From Peptostreptococcus sp. D1 (GTDB lineage Bacteria > Bacillota > Clostridia > Peptostreptococcales > Peptostreptococcaceae): a stretch of DNA of 64,000 nucleotides. Each line of letters starts with the position of its first letter. Within the stretch, counting starts at the first letter, position 1. A model generated the notes under the pieces. It was given only the letters and a program-made list of their open reading frames with translations. It made no database searches and had not been told where the DNA came from. The position numbers and the translations under genes are program-made. Location of the stretch: NCBI RefSeq assembly GCF_900112955.1, contig NZ_FONP01000003.1, positions 93,898 through 157,897 on the forward strand, read 5' to 3'. Shown piece after piece: positions 35,671-46,007 of the stretch.

Positions 35671-36500
35671 CTAATAGTTACAAATAATTATTTCTTCTCC
35701 TTTTCTATTTCTCGAATCAGAATTAATGAATCTTCTTACTTTGACAACTTCTAGCTTATATCCCTTGTTAGAGTACAAGCTGTTGATTAAATCTGTATTA
35801 TGATTTGTTAACATACAAAAGCAACCCCTATCGGTCAATTCATCAAATAATTCAGCCAATCTAATATGCTCGTCAATTTCAAAACCTTCCTTTGTATAAG
35901 AATCAAATGACGATGGATTTAATGGTGCATATGGACTATCAAAGAAAATATCCCCTTTTGTAGCAGTAACACAACAATCTTCAAAATCACCATTCATAAT
36001 TGTTATTTTTTCAAATACTTTGAGATTTCAATAATATTATCTTTATTAACTGATGGATTTATGCTTTTGTTATATGGCACATTGAATAATCCTTTTGAGT
36101 TAACCCTATATAATCCATTAAAACAGTGTTTGTTTAAAAAAACAAACATAGCTGCTAACTCAGTATCAAAATTTTTTTCGGAAAGTTTGCTATTATACAA
36201 ATCTCTTATATAGTAATAGTATTCTTTATTACCATCAATTATTTTTGTATCTAAATTATCAATATATTCTAAAAATAAATCTATATTATCTCTTATTTGC
36301 GTATAAGCATTTATTAGAGATAAATTTATGTCATTAATGATTGCTCCAGCTTTTTTCAATTCAAATAACAAAGCACCACCTCCAACAAATGGCTCATAAT
36401 AAGCTTCAAATCTTTCTGGTAATAGTTCTTTTATTTTTGGTAAAAGTTGCCTTTTTCCACCCGCCCATTTTACAAATGGAGTAACAGTATCATTTTTCAT
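35671..36500 (-). pseudogene. DpnM-type adenine methyltransferase (GATC), frameshifted
   Basis: Two adjacent frames together give one Dam/DpnM protein of about 276 aa. The upstream part (36500 to 36003) has the SAM motif FVKWAGGKRQL and YEPFVGGGALLFEL; it stops in TTG-AAAAAA-TAA. Adding one A to that run of six restores ...YLKKITIMNGDFED and joins the second frame (35997 to 35671). That frame carries motif IV as DSPY instead of the expected DPPY, so even repaired it may be inactive. The start ATG has no strong ribosome binding site. It lies upstream of the dead restriction gene, in DpnII-system order. Confidence 0.85.
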
Positions 36501-36584
36501 ATTTTTTTAATCCTCTTTATGTTCTATAAATATTTATAGGAATATTTCAAAAAAATAATCCTATAAATTAAAAACATCTTATTT

Positions 36585-37859
36585 TTATAGTACACCCATT
36601 CTCTGCAGTGCCTTCAAGCTGCCCATCTTAGAGTGGTCATATGTTAATCCACCTTGGAAATACACATTATACGGCTCTCTGATAGGTGCATCTGCTGATA
36701 ATTCAATTGAAGAGCCTTGTACAAATGCTCCTGCAGCCATAATTACCTGATCTCCATACCCTGGCATATCCCATGGCACTGGTCGCACGAATGAATCTAC
36801 CGGTGCTGCTTCCTGAACTCCTTCACAGAATTTAACCACTTCATCAGCATTTTTTAGCTGAACTATCTGTATAATATCGCTCCTTTGATCATCGTATCTT
36901 GGATTAACCTTATAGCCTAGCTTTTCAAACAATCTAGAGCAATATACTGCCCCCATCACTGCCTGAGAGACGACATAAGGTGCTAAAAATAGACCTTGAA
37001 TAATAGTTCTAGTCGTACCAAACATCAGTCCACATTCTTTACCAATTCCAGGTGCAGTCAATCTATATGAAATCAATTCGATAATATCTTTTTTTCCGAC
37101 TATATAACCACCTGCAAGTGCCAGACCTCCACCGGGATTTTTGATCAAGGAGCCAGCTATTACATCAGCGCCAACATCTGTCGGCTCCAATTCTTCCAAA
37201 AACTCACCATAACAGTTATCAACCATTACGATTATATCCTTTTTTACTGATTTCACAGCCTCTATCGCTTCTTTGATATCATTTATACTCAAGGATTTTC
37301 TCCAAGCATATCCTTTAGATCTCTGAATCATTATCAGCTTCGTTTTTTCACTGATAGCTTTCTTGGCTCCATCTATATCAATATTTCCATCCGGCAGAAA
37401 ATCAACCTGCTTGTATGTTACACCAAATTCTTTTAAACTTCCTTTTTCTTCTCTTATTCCAATTACCCCCTGCAAAGTATCATAAGGAGCATTTGTTATA
37501 GAAAGAATTTCGTCACCAGGTCTTACTATACCCTGAATTGTTAGAGACAAGGCATGAGTTCCATTAACTATTTGAGGTCTGACTAATGCGTCTTCAGTAT
37601 TGAATACTCTTGCATATATTTCTTCAACCTTTTCTCTACCTATATCGTTGTATCCATATCCAGTAGTCCAGTTAAAATGATTATCGCTCAAATGAGATTC
37701 CTGCATTGCATTTAGAACCTTCAATTGATTAAATTCCCTTATTTCTCTAATTCTATCAAATTGACCACTTATTTCTTTATTAATTGATTTTGACAGCTCT
37801 AAAATATTACCATCGATGCCATACATTTTGCTCAGTATATCTTCTGTTGATTTTAACAT
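36585..37859 (-). CDS. Methionine gamma-lyase family / YnbB (aluminium-resistance-type) PLP protein
   Basis: A 424-aa PLP enzyme of the Cys/Met-metabolism fold, in the group first called aluminium resistance protein. Features: NGTHALSLTIQGIVRPGDEI (cofactor loop), MVDNCYGEFLE with the PLP-nitrogen Asp, and GSLIKNPGGGLA with the Schiff-base Lys. Its position after miaA (in transcription order) is conserved in many Firmicutes. No strong ribosome binding site is visible apart from GGAGGA before the ATG. The physiological reaction is not established. Confidence 0.88.
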   Translation of the reverse strand: MLKSTEDILSKMYGIDGNILELSKSINKEISGQFDRIREIREFNQLKVLNAMQESHLSDNHFNWTTGYGYNDIGREKVEEIYARVFNTEDALVRPQIVNGTHALSLTIQGIVRPGDEILSITNAPYDTLQGVIGIREEKGSLKEFGVTYKQVDFLPDGNIDIDGAKKAISEKTKLIMIQRSKGYAWRKSLSINDIKEAIEAVKSVKKDIIVMVDNCYGEFLEELEPTDVGADVIAGSLIKNPGGGLALAGGYIVGKKDIIELISYRLTAPGIGKECGLMFGTTRTIIQGLFLAPYVVSQAVMGAVYCSRLFEKLGYKVNPRYDDQRSDIIQIVQLKNADEVVKFCEGVQEAAPVDSFVRPVPWDMPGYGDQVIMAAGAFVQGSSIELSADAPIREPYNVYFQGGLTYDHSKMGSLKALQRMGVL

Positions 37860-37883
37860 AATTCCTCCATTCTTATAAAAATA

Positions 37884-38054
37884 TATACATCTTTATCAAT
37901 CGATTTAATCTGTAAACCTATACGTATTTATCAACCAGTTTGTTTTGAAAAGTAAACATATCCATCGATATACCTGATTTGAAAAATTTATATATATTTA
38001 TCAATCAAGTTATTTCGGAAAATTTATACATACTCATCAATCAGCTTAATCTGA
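37884..38054 (-). repeat. Degenerate tandem repeat copied from the 3' end of miaA
   Basis: Five units begin at 37884, 37919, 37959, 37991 and 38025, each starting TATACAT-like and continuing CTTTATCAATC-like. Spacings are 35, 40, 32 and 34 bp. The rightmost unit is the coding 3' end of miaA; the others lie past its stop, so the array looks like decayed tandem copies of the gene end. Confidence 0.7.
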
Positions 38055-38944
38055 TCTATTGCTTCACTATATTTGTCCAGATCCAACCACAGTGCATCGT
38101 CATATTTTTTAAACCAAGTTATCTGCCTTTTTGCGTAATTTCTTGATTTTTGTTTTATTAGATTTTTGGCAGATTCCATATCTGTTAATCCATCAAATAC
38201 GTCGAGTATTTCCTTGTATCCAATTCCCTTCATAGATACTAGCTCCTTGGAATATCCCATATTACGTAATCGCTCCACTTCCTCAACTAAACCAATATCA
38301 AACATAAGATCGACCCTCAGGTTTATCCTGTTGTATAAAACGTTTCTATCTCTGTTTAATACCACGATTTTTACATCAAAGCTATCATTAGGCTTCAAGT
38401 CATTTGAAAAGTCGCCGAAATCTCCTCCCAATTTGAACACCTCTATAGCTCTAATCACACGCTTTGTATTATTTGGATGTATTCGTGATGCTACATCTGA
38501 AGAATATGACTTTAATATATCATGCAAATATTCAATTCCATTTTTGTTCAAGATATCCCTTAGCTCATCTCTAATATATTCATCTGAAAAAGTATTTCCA
38601 AAGTCCATGTCATAAATAAGTGAATTTAAATAAAGTCCAGTACCACCAGTTACTATTGATAGCTTTCCCCTACTATGAATTTTTTTTATTTTTTCAATAG
38701 CCAAAGCTCTAAACTCCGAAACTGAAAAATTCACATCTGGTTCAACAATATCGATCATATGGTGTGGAATATTCTCCATTTCTTCAGTAGTGACCTTTGC
38801 ACTTCCGATATCCATATATTTATAAATTTGCATTGAATCTGCTGAAACAATCTCTGCATCATACTTTTTTGCCAATTCAATTGATAGCTTTGTTTTTCCA
38901 ACAGCAGTTGGACCAGTTAATATCAATATTGGTATCTTACTCAT
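38024..38944 (-). CDS. miaA: tRNA dimethylallyltransferase MiaA
   Basis: A 306-aa enzyme adding an isopentenyl group to A37 of tRNAs that read codons starting with U. P-loop GPTAVGKT at the N-terminus, then DSMQIY, GGTGLY and the C-terminal GIGYKEIL and KQKSRNYAKRQITWFKK (tRNA-binding). The ATG at 38944 is chosen; the ATG at 38953 is only 1 base from AAGAGG, which suits 38944 (10 bases). MiaB, which modifies the same base further, is at 62375. No hfq follows miaA, unlike in many Clostridia. Its 3' end is the template of the repeat at 37884-38054. Confidence 0.95.
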   Translation of the reverse strand: MSKIPILILTGPTAVGKTKLSIELAKKYDAEIVSADSMQIYKYMDIGSAKVTTEEMENIPHHMIDIVEPDVNFSVSEFRALAIEKIKKIHSRGKLSIVTGGTGLYLNSLIYDMDFGNTFSDEYIRDELRDILNKNGIEYLHDILKSYSSDVASRIHPNNTKRVIRAIEVFKLGGDFGDFSNDLKPNDSFDVKIVVLNRDRNVLYNRINLRVDLMFDIGLVEEVERLRNMGYSKELVSMKGIGYKEILDVFDGLTDMESAKNLIKQKSRNYAKRQITWFKKYDDALWLDLDKYSEAIDQIKLIDEYV

Positions 38945-39004
38945 ACTTACCATACCTCTTTTTCTGTAAAACTGTTTTTTACAATATTATTCTATAATAT
39001 TATT

Positions 39005-41077
39005 CTATGCATTTTTTCTTTTAAACATCTTTTCTATTTCATACTTTGTTACTTTCGTCATTATAGGTCTACCATGAGGACAAGTATATGGATTTTCACA
39101 TTTTTCGAGCTGTGATACCAATTCTCTTGCTTCATTGTAGCTTATTTTATCGTTTGCCTTTATTGCAGATTTACAAGCTATTTCAGCAATATCATCATAT
39201 TTTGAGTCATATGGATTCTCTATTTTTTCGATATTATCGATTATCTCAAAGATAAATTTTTCACTTTCAGGAATACCAAATGTATTTGGCACTCCCAAAA
39301 TTCTAATATTTCTCAGACCATATTCTTCAACAATAAAGCCAAATTTTTGAAAACTATCTATATTTGTTCTAACTATGTCTATGTCATTTACCGATAATTC
39401 CATTATTATTGGATCAATCAGTAATTGAGTATTGACGCTACTTTCCCTGAAAGCTTTCATATACATTTCAAATCTAACTCTTTCATGAGCAGCGTGCTGA
39501 TCCATCAATATCATTTCGCCTCCACGTTGAAAAATTATATAAGTGTCAAAAATTATACCTATAATATTTAAATTCTTGAAATCATTTAGTCTGGAATCCT
39601 GTTCTTCATCATCAAAAAAAGACTTATTTTCTACTGTTGTATCTGCTACAGCTTTATTTGCCACACCACTGCTAAAATAATCCACTTCATTATGCGAGCT
39701 GCTGCCGACTATAGATACATCTTTCTTAAGAGAAACGTTGTTAGTTGAATATATGTCATTTTTAGGAATATTGTTGTCAATTGAACCTATGTCTTTTTTA
39801 GGAATATTGCAATCAACTTTATCAGCAATTTTTTTATTTATATCATAGCTGGCTGGAAATTCTGCTCTATTATCAATTTTACAACTTGCTTTATCATCTA
39901 CCTTATAATTTACTTCATCATCTACCTTATAATTTACTTCATCATTCATTTTATTTTCCAGTTTATCATCCAAAATATTTCTTTTCGTAGCAAAACTAGA
40001 ATTATTTTCGTATGTAAATGAGCTGAAATGCTTCATACTGCTATCTTCATCATAAAGCTTTTTGTTTGGTGTATATCTTCCAATCAAGCTTTTTTTTATT
40101 AACATCCCACGAATATAATCGCCTATTTCATTTAGTATAGCTGTCTCTTCATCAAACTTTACCTCGAGCTTGCTCGGATGAATATTAACATCTATTTTTG
40201 ATGGATTAATTTCAAAGTTTAAAAAATATACCGGATATTTATTAATAGGTATAATTGCCTTATATGATTCATTAATTATATTCATAAGGTTGGAGCTTTT
40301 TATATATCTTCCGTTTGTATAAATATATTCAAAATTTCTATTCGATCTGTACACATTGTTGTTTGCTATATATCCCGAAACAGAAAAATATGGTGATTTG
40401 TATGAGATTTCTATTAGGTTATCAACGATATCTCTTCCCTGAATAACTCTTATCGCATTAATAGTGCTTCCGTCACCAGTTGTTTCAAATATTGTTTTTT
40501 TATTATTGATATACTTGAACCTAACACTTGGATTTCCAATTGCCAGCTTGTTTATTAAATCAGTAATAGCCATTGTTTCGGCTTGGTTTGATTTTAAAAA
40601 CTTTCTTCTCGCTGGGGTATTGTAAAATAGCGAGCTGACTATTAACTGAGTTCCAGTATTTCCAGACGTTGGACTTTTAGAATTGATATTACCACCATTT
40701 ATGATTATTTCAGTTGCTGTCAACTCGTCAGCAGTCTTTGTTATCATCCTTACCTTTGAAACCGCGGCGATTGATGCGAGTGCTTCACCTCTAAATCCCA
40801 ACGAATTTAAGGTATTTAGATCTTCAACCCTCTGAATTTTACTTGTTGCATGTCTCATAAATGCCTTGTTCACATCGTCATGAGGTATACCTCTGCCATT
40901 GTCCACAATCTTTATCAGATCTTTTCCACCATTTTCTATTTCAATTGAAATATACGAGGAAGAGGCATCTATTGAGTTTTCAATCAATTCTTTGACAATC
41001 GAAGCAGGTCTTTCAATAACCTCTCCAGCTGCAATCTTATTTATTGTAGAATCATCTAGTATATTTATTCTCGACAT
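39005..41077 (-). CDS. mutL: DNA mismatch repair protein MutL
   Basis: A 690-aa GHKL ATPase and nicking endonuclease. N-terminal motifs: NSIDAS (with the Glu in KELIENSIDAS), DNGRGI and FRGEAL. The C-terminal domain carries DQHAAHERVRFE, the metal-binding motif of endonuclease-type MutL, and CPHGRPI, so it is the self-nicking kind expected where no MutH exists. The linker (about residues 350-470) is low-complexity, with an exact 24-bp duplication. GAGGAGGT precedes the ATG. It follows mutS by 88 bp and probably shares its transcript. Confidence 0.96.
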   Translation of the reverse strand: MSRINILDDSTINKIAAGEVIERPASIVKELIENSIDASSSYISIEIENGGKDLIKIVDNGRGIPHDDVNKAFMRHATSKIQRVEDLNTLNSLGFRGEALASIAAVSKVRMITKTADELTATEIIINGGNINSKSPTSGNTGTQLIVSSLFYNTPARRKFLKSNQAETMAITDLINKLAIGNPSVRFKYINNKKTIFETTGDGSTINAIRVIQGRDIVDNLIEISYKSPYFSVSGYIANNNVYRSNRNFEYIYTNGRYIKSSNLMNIINESYKAIIPINKYPVYFLNFEINPSKIDVNIHPSKLEVKFDEETAILNEIGDYIRGMLIKKSLIGRYTPNKKLYDEDSSMKHFSSFTYENNSSFATKRNILDDKLENKMNDEVNYKVDDEVNYKVDDKASCKIDNRAEFPASYDINKKIADKVDCNIPKKDIGSIDNNIPKNDIYSTNNVSLKKDVSIVGSSSHNEVDYFSSGVANKAVADTTVENKSFFDDEEQDSRLNDFKNLNIIGIIFDTYIIFQRGGEMILMDQHAAHERVRFEMYMKAFRESSVNTQLLIDPIIMELSVNDIDIVRTNIDSFQKFGFIVEEYGLRNIRILGVPNTFGIPESEKFIFEIIDNIEKIENPYDSKYDDIAEIACKSAIKANDKISYNEARELVSQLEKCENPYTCPHGRPIMTKVTKYEIEKMFKRKNA
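39893..39940 (-). repeat. Tandem 24-bp duplication inside mutL linker
   Basis: Two exact copies (39893-39916 and 39917-39940) encode EVNYKVDD twice in frame. Degenerate further copies flank both sides. Confidence 0.9.
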
Positions 41078-41165
41078 AGTACCTCCTCATTAAATTTATT
41101 TAGCTGTTTTTAAAATTGATTTTTCTGATTTCAAGCTATTTTTTGTAAAGCTATTTGCAGTTTTC

Positions 41166-43805
41166 TTAAATAGATTTTGCTCTTTTTTGAAGCTCATAGA
41201 GCTTGTTTACCATATCAATCGGTGTAGAATTCATCAAATCGAAGCTAATAATATCATCGACGAACTCCTTATATTTACTATTTAGTCCTTGTGCAATACT
41301 ATCTTCTTTTACAGTATTATTTTTTAGTTTAATATTATTATCTTTATTGGTAATATCAGTTGATTTTTCAATGCTAGTTGAATTGTACATATGGTTTTTT
41401 TCCAATTCAAGCAGAATATTTCCTGCACGCTCTATCACCTCATCTGGAAGCTTTGCAAGCTTTGCAACATAAATTCCGTAGCTCCTATCTGCAGCTGAAG
41501 GAATAATCTTTCTCAGGAAGATAACATCATCTCCATCTTCTTTTACCTGTATAGAGTAGTTTTTTATATTTTCATACTTGTTTTCTAGCTCAGTTAATTC
41601 ATGATAATGTGTGGCAAAAAGCGTCTTTGCCTTGATATTATCATGGATGTATTCAACTATTGACCATGCAAGGGATATTCCGTCATATGTACTAGTACCT
41701 CTACCAATTTCATCCAATATTATCAAGCTATCTTTTGTTGCATTTGATAAAATCAAACTAACCTCATTCATTTCAACCATAAAGGTCGATTGCCCTTGTG
41801 CCAAATCATCACTCGCACCTACTCTTGTAAATATTCTATCCATTATAGGTATTTCTGCAAACTTTGCTGGTACGAATGTACCTATATGTGCCATCAGACA
41901 AATAAGTGCAGTCTGACGCATATAGGTAGATTTTCCCGACATATTTGGACCAGTTATAATATTTATTGAGTTTTCATTATCTATATCTGTGTTGTTTGTA
42001 ATAAAGTTCTCAGTCCCAATAATCTGCTCGATGACAGGATGTCTTCCGTCTTCAATTGACAGCATTCCAGCTTTGTTCAGCATCGGTTTTACATAATCAT
42101 ATTTCCCAGCGACAATCGAGTGCGATAAATACACATCAAGCTCGGCGATTACGTTTGCAACATCTTGTATTCTCTTAATATTCTTGTAAATACTATCACG
42201 AACGGATACGAAAATCTCATATTCTAGATTTTTAATTTTTTCTTCAGCATTTACAATTTTGTCCTCTATTTCCTTTAACTCAGATGTAATAAATCTCTCA
42301 GCGTTTACCAGTGTTTGCTTTCTTATATATCTATCATCTAGATTTGCCTGAGTCAATGCTACCTTGGTAATTTCAATATAATATCCAAAAACCTTGTTGT
42401 AGCCTACCTTTAACGTCTTTGCACCTGTTAATTCCTTTTCTTTTTTCTCTATCTCCTGTACCAAATAAGCTCCTTTTGAGGAAATCTCTCTCAATTCAGC
42501 CAATTCATTTGAATACTCTGATTTAATGATATTTCCATCCTTGACATTGTTTGATGGTTCTTCCAATATGGAATGTTCAATCAATTCCCATATATCTAGC
42601 AACGGATCAAGCTTGGAGGTCTTTTTCTTCAATCTATTAGCATCAGATATATTTATTGCGTCAATAACTTTTGGTATAATTTCTATACTATTTTTTAAAT
42701 ATACCAAATCCTTTGGTGTAACTCTCTCATAAGCAATCTTTGAGCATATTCTCTCTAAATCGTATATCTTTGAAAAATATGATTTCAAATCAGTTCTCAA
42801 TATAAAATTATTGAATAATTCATCGACTATCGAAAGTCTATCTTGAATTAGACTAATATTCGTCAATGGTTGTTCAATATGTTTTTTTAGCATCCTCGCC
42901 CCCATTGGAGTTGAAGTAAAATTTAATACCTTTAATAAAGAGCCGACCTTATTTCTGCCTCTAATAGTTTCAGTTAACTCTAGATTTACCCTTGTAAACA
43001 AGTCTAGCTTCATAAAATCACTATTTCTCTGTATATTGACAGAATTAATATTTGAGGTTTCTATCATCTGTGTGATTTTGATGTAGTTTAAAACCATTGA
43101 TATTGATTTTGTCAATATTTCATCATATTTTATGCTGTTTGTAATTAGATATTCATCATCAAATCTTTCAAGCAATATACCATCATCCATCAAAGAATCA
43201 TCAACGACATCATTAAGATAAATCCTAGCCAGCTTGGAAATCATTTCAAGCTCTGAAATAATAGCTTGTTTATTTGAAATTATCTCTTTAGGACATATTT
43301 TTGATACCTCGTCCTTCAGATGAATTTTCGATATTTTTGATGCATTTAGTTCACCTGTCTTGATATCATAATATGCTACACCTATATCATCAGATTCATT
43401 GGAATATATGGACATCAAATAGCTATTTGATGATTCTACCTCATCGGTTTCCAATAGTGTACCAGGAGTAACGATTTTGATGACTTCTCTTCTAACTAGT
43501 CCATTGGCAGTTGCTGGATCTTCCACTTGCTCGGCGATTGCGACTTTGTACCCATCCTCAACCATTTTCGCAATATATGAATCTACCGAATGGAATGGAA
43601 CACCACACATTGGGGCTCTCTCTTCCAATCCACAAGATTTTCCTGTCAATGCGATATTCAATACCTTTGACGCAAGCAACGCATCATCAAAAAACATTTC
43701 GTAAAAATCGCCCAATCTATAAAAAAGTATACAATCTGAGTATTCTTCCTTTGTTTCAAGATATTTTTTCATCATTGGTGATAATTTTTGTTTATCTATT
43801 TTCAT
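41166..43805 (-). CDS. mutS: DNA mismatch repair protein MutS
   Basis: An 879-aa mismatch sensor. The mismatch-reading FYE motif is at residues 34-36 (GDFYEMF), Walker A is GPNMSGKSTYMRQ, Walker B region is DEIGRGTST, and the ATHYHEL motif follows. The C-terminal tail has a low-complexity Asn/Lys segment (SIEKSTDITNKDNN) before the dimer helix. The ATG at 43805 is preferred because GGGAGGTG lies 4-5 bases upstream. It is followed by mutL, then miaA. Confidence 0.97.
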   Translation of the reverse strand: MKIDKQKLSPMMKKYLETKEEYSDCILFYRLGDFYEMFFDDALLASKVLNIALTGKSCGLEERAPMCGVPFHSVDSYIAKMVEDGYKVAIAEQVEDPATANGLVRREVIKIVTPGTLLETDEVESSNSYLMSIYSNESDDIGVAYYDIKTGELNASKISKIHLKDEVSKICPKEIISNKQAIISELEMISKLARIYLNDVVDDSLMDDGILLERFDDEYLITNSIKYDEILTKSISMVLNYIKITQMIETSNINSVNIQRNSDFMKLDLFTRVNLELTETIRGRNKVGSLLKVLNFTSTPMGARMLKKHIEQPLTNISLIQDRLSIVDELFNNFILRTDLKSYFSKIYDLERICSKIAYERVTPKDLVYLKNSIEIIPKVIDAINISDANRLKKKTSKLDPLLDIWELIEHSILEEPSNNVKDGNIIKSEYSNELAELREISSKGAYLVQEIEKKEKELTGAKTLKVGYNKVFGYYIEITKVALTQANLDDRYIRKQTLVNAERFITSELKEIEDKIVNAEEKIKNLEYEIFVSVRDSIYKNIKRIQDVANVIAELDVYLSHSIVAGKYDYVKPMLNKAGMLSIEDGRHPVIEQIIGTENFITNNTDIDNENSINIITGPNMSGKSTYMRQTALICLMAHIGTFVPAKFAEIPIMDRIFTRVGASDDLAQGQSTFMVEMNEVSLILSNATKDSLIILDEIGRGTSTYDGISLAWSIVEYIHDNIKAKTLFATHYHELTELENKYENIKNYSIQVKEDGDDVIFLRKIIPSAADRSYGIYVAKLAKLPDEVIERAGNILLELEKNHMYNSTSIEKSTDITNKDNNIKLKNNTVKEDSIAQGLNSKYKEFVDDIISFDLMNSTPIDMVNKLYELQKRAKSI

Positions 43806-43921
43806 AAGCACCTCCCAAATACACTCTAACACCTTATTATATCATGAACATATGTAATATACCATACAAAGAGATAGCATAAATCGATAACTTTTTTGCA
43901 ATAGACTGAGCATTTTGATAT

Positions 43922-43956
43922 AAAAAGTGCCACATTCATCATATGGTGAATGTGAC
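43922..43956 (-). terminator. Terminator of the thiamine-precursor transporter operon
   Basis: A 24-bp near-perfect palindrome (43931-43954, CACATTCA/TGAATGTG arms) followed on the minus strand by TTTTTA. It lies 80 bp after the ATPase gene's stop. Confidence 0.8.
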
Positions 43957-44037
43957 AGCTTCTTGAGTTTATACTTTTTTAGAAAAAATATAATGTATCA
44001 AATTTTTATTTTTATATTATTTTTTGAGTAATTTGGG

Positions 44038-44844
44038 TTAATTTCTATTATCTTCTATTATCTTCATTACTTCTTTCTTCATTGCAGATAGCTCCCAAAT
44101 ATCTACATTTTTGTCATAGCTACTCAAATCTATTTCTTCTAATACTACAGTTGGCTTGTTTGATAATACATATATTCTATCTGATATAGCTATTGCCTCA
44201 TCAATATCATGTGTTATAAGCATAACTGTTGGCTTCAGTTTTTTTCGTATCTCCAAAAACCATTCTATCAAGCTCATTTTTGTTATAGAATCCAATGCTC
44301 CGAACGGTTCATCCAAAAGCATAATATCGTTTGAGTGAACAAACGTCCTCATAAAGTTTGCTCTCTGCTTCATTCCACCTGATAATTCATTTGGATACCT
44401 ATTTTCATACCCCTCTAATCCAAATATCTCGAAATATCCAGAAACCTCTTCCCGAGCATCCTTTTTTTTGACACCCTTGATAGTCAATGGTAAACATACA
44501 TTATCTATGATGCTTTTGTATGGTAATAGCAAATTCTTTTGGTACATATAGCTTATTTCACCATATACATCACAAATTCCAGAGTCTTGCTTCACCAAAT
44601 CTGCGATAATATTAAATATCGTACTTTTTCCACATCCACTCGGACCTATAAGGGATACTATTTCTCCTTTTTTTACGTATATATTTATGTCCTTCAATGC
44701 GAAATCACCACCAAACTGTTTTGATATGTCTTTGAGCTTTAGCTTTATTTCGTCTTTTTCTACTGCGACTGTATCGTTTTGTTTTTCTGTTACGTTTCTA
44801 TTATTTTGGCTTGAGATTTTTTTATTTTTTTGGAAGGAATTCAT
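44038..44844 (-). CDS. thiZ: ABC transporter ATPase for HMP/thiamine precursor (ThiZ-like)
   Basis: A 268-aa ATPase of the nitrate/sulfonate/taurine/ThiZ group. Walker [10 protein letters not shown], signature LSGGMKQR, Walker [13 protein letters not shown] and the H-loop ITHDID are all intact. An N-terminal extension of about 28 charged residues precedes the core. Its start overlaps the substrate-binding protein gene by 23 bp. It is the last gene of the riboswitch-controlled operon. Confidence 0.9.
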   Translation of the reverse strand: MNSFQKNKKISSQNNRNVTEKQNDTVAVEKDEIKLKLKDISKQFGGDFALKDINIYVKKGEIVSLIGPSGCGKSTIFNIIADLVKQDSGICDVYGEISYMYQKNLLLPYKSIIDNVCLPLTIKGVKKKDAREEVSGYFEIFGLEGYENRYPNELSGGMKQRANFMRTFVHSNDIMLLDEPFGALDSITKMSLIEWFLEIRKKLKPTVMLITHDIDEAIAISDRIYVLSNKPTVVLEEIDLSSYDKNVDIWELSAMKKEVMKIIEDNRN

Positions 44845-45835
44845 TTGTAAATGCCTCTTCTACATTCAAGTCCTTTTTTATCAAGCCGTTTGATTTCATA
44901 AATTTGGCATAATTTTCCCAAACTGATGACTTCATCTCTCCCCATCTTGGTGCATCTGCTTGATATTCCTTTGATAGATATTCTTGGCTTGCAATTACCA
45001 AATTTTTGTCTAGTTCCGGAACAGCCTTAATCAATATTTCAGCAGATTCTTTGGGATTGCCGATAGCTAAATCATACCCCTTTGCAGTAGCTTCCATAAA
45101 TTTCTTTACAAGCTCTGGATTTTCCTTTATTGTCTTGTTGTTCGTTATCAAGATAGGTGTGTAATAGTCTAAAGAAGCATCGATATCTTTTATTGGTATA
45201 TAGCTTATCTTTTCTTTAAGCAATTGTGCTTTAATTCCATCCCATCCGTAGAACACCCAAGCAAAATCAATATTTTTCTTTGTAGCCGTAAAGAAGTCAT
45301 CCTGACCAATATCTACTCTATTTAATTTGGAAAAATCTGCACCGTTTTTTTCCATTGCCAATTTTATTATTGCTTCCTCTGATGGCGATCCCCATCCGCC
45401 ATATGTCTTTCCTTCAAAATCCTTTGATGTTTTTATATTCTTTGAATCAGGTGACGCAAATCCAGATGTATTGTGCTGAATAATTGTAGCTATTGACTTT
45501 ACAGGAAGTGGATCTTTTTCCTTAGTCAATGCATATGTAACGTCTTCTTGATAGCTAACACCAAAATCTGCCTTTTCTGTCGCAACCAAGGTTGCCGAAT
45601 CGCCCTCTGACGGTTGAACAATTTCAAGATCAATTCCAAAATCCTTATAGAAACCTTTTTCTTTTGCCACATATATACCAGTGTGATTTGTATTTGGTGT
45701 GTAGTCCAACATCAATGTTACCTTTTGAAACTTGTCGGAGCTTGTAGTTTCGCTATTTTTCTGTGAGCAACCTGCCAAAACAGAAGCAGTAAGTGCTATA
45801 GTAAGGGAAATTGATGCAATTTTTTTTATCTTCAT
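44822..45835 (-). CDS. thiY: Thiamine-precursor (HMP) binding lipoprotein, NMT1/THI5-like
   Basis: A 337-aa surface lipoprotein. The signal peptide ends in the lipobox LAGC (Cys about residue 22). Family segments: [27 protein letters not shown], the pyrimidine-binding region, and [10 protein letters not shown] and [10 protein letters not shown], matching the THI5/NMT1 fold that binds hydroxymethylpyrimidine. Context with a TPP riboswitch, a ThiX-like permease and a ThiZ-like ATPase supports HMP or its N-formyl relative as cargo. GGAGG precedes the ATG. Confidence 0.88.
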   Translation of the reverse strand: MKIKKIASISLTIALTASVLAGCSQKNSETTSSDKFQKVTLMLDYTPNTNHTGIYVAKEKGFYKDFGIDLEIVQPSEGDSATLVATEKADFGVSYQEDVTYALTKEKDPLPVKSIATIIQHNTSGFASPDSKNIKTSKDFEGKTYGGWGSPSEEAIIKLAMEKNGADFSKLNRVDIGQDDFFTATKKNIDFAWVFYGWDGIKAQLLKEKISYIPIKDIDASLDYYTPILITNNKTIKENPELVKKFMEATAKGYDLAIGNPKESAEILIKAVPELDKNLVIASQEYLSKEYQADAPRWGEMKSSVWENYAKFMKSNGLIKKDLNVEEAFTNEFLPKK

Positions 45836-45918
45836 ATTTATCCTCCAATTTAATTTTAATGCTTTTTAATTCATATTTTATCTAATTATTTTTATTTCTG
45901 CTATATCATTTTTTTATA

Positions 45919-45990
45919 TGTTTTTCTTGATATTTTTCTCTTGATATTTTCATAATACTTTTTTCTTGATTTTTTTTATAATATTTTTTA
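45919..45990 (-). repeat. Short degenerate T-rich repeats after thiX
   Basis: CTTGAT recurs at 45926, 45940 and 45965 within T-runs, giving a loose repeat between thiX and thiY. Low complexity makes it weak evidence. Confidence 0.4.
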
Positions 45991-46007
45991 CAATTTTTGC
46001 TTTTCTA

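Noticed and set aside
36003..36500. Two separate methylase genes (as in DpnM plus DpnA)
   Set aside because: The two frames are consecutive halves of a single DpnM-like protein, restored by adding one A to the run.
37884..38054. CRISPR array
   Set aside because: Units are contiguous, of uneven length and degenerate, without spacers or cas genes; it is a tandem repeat of the miaA end.
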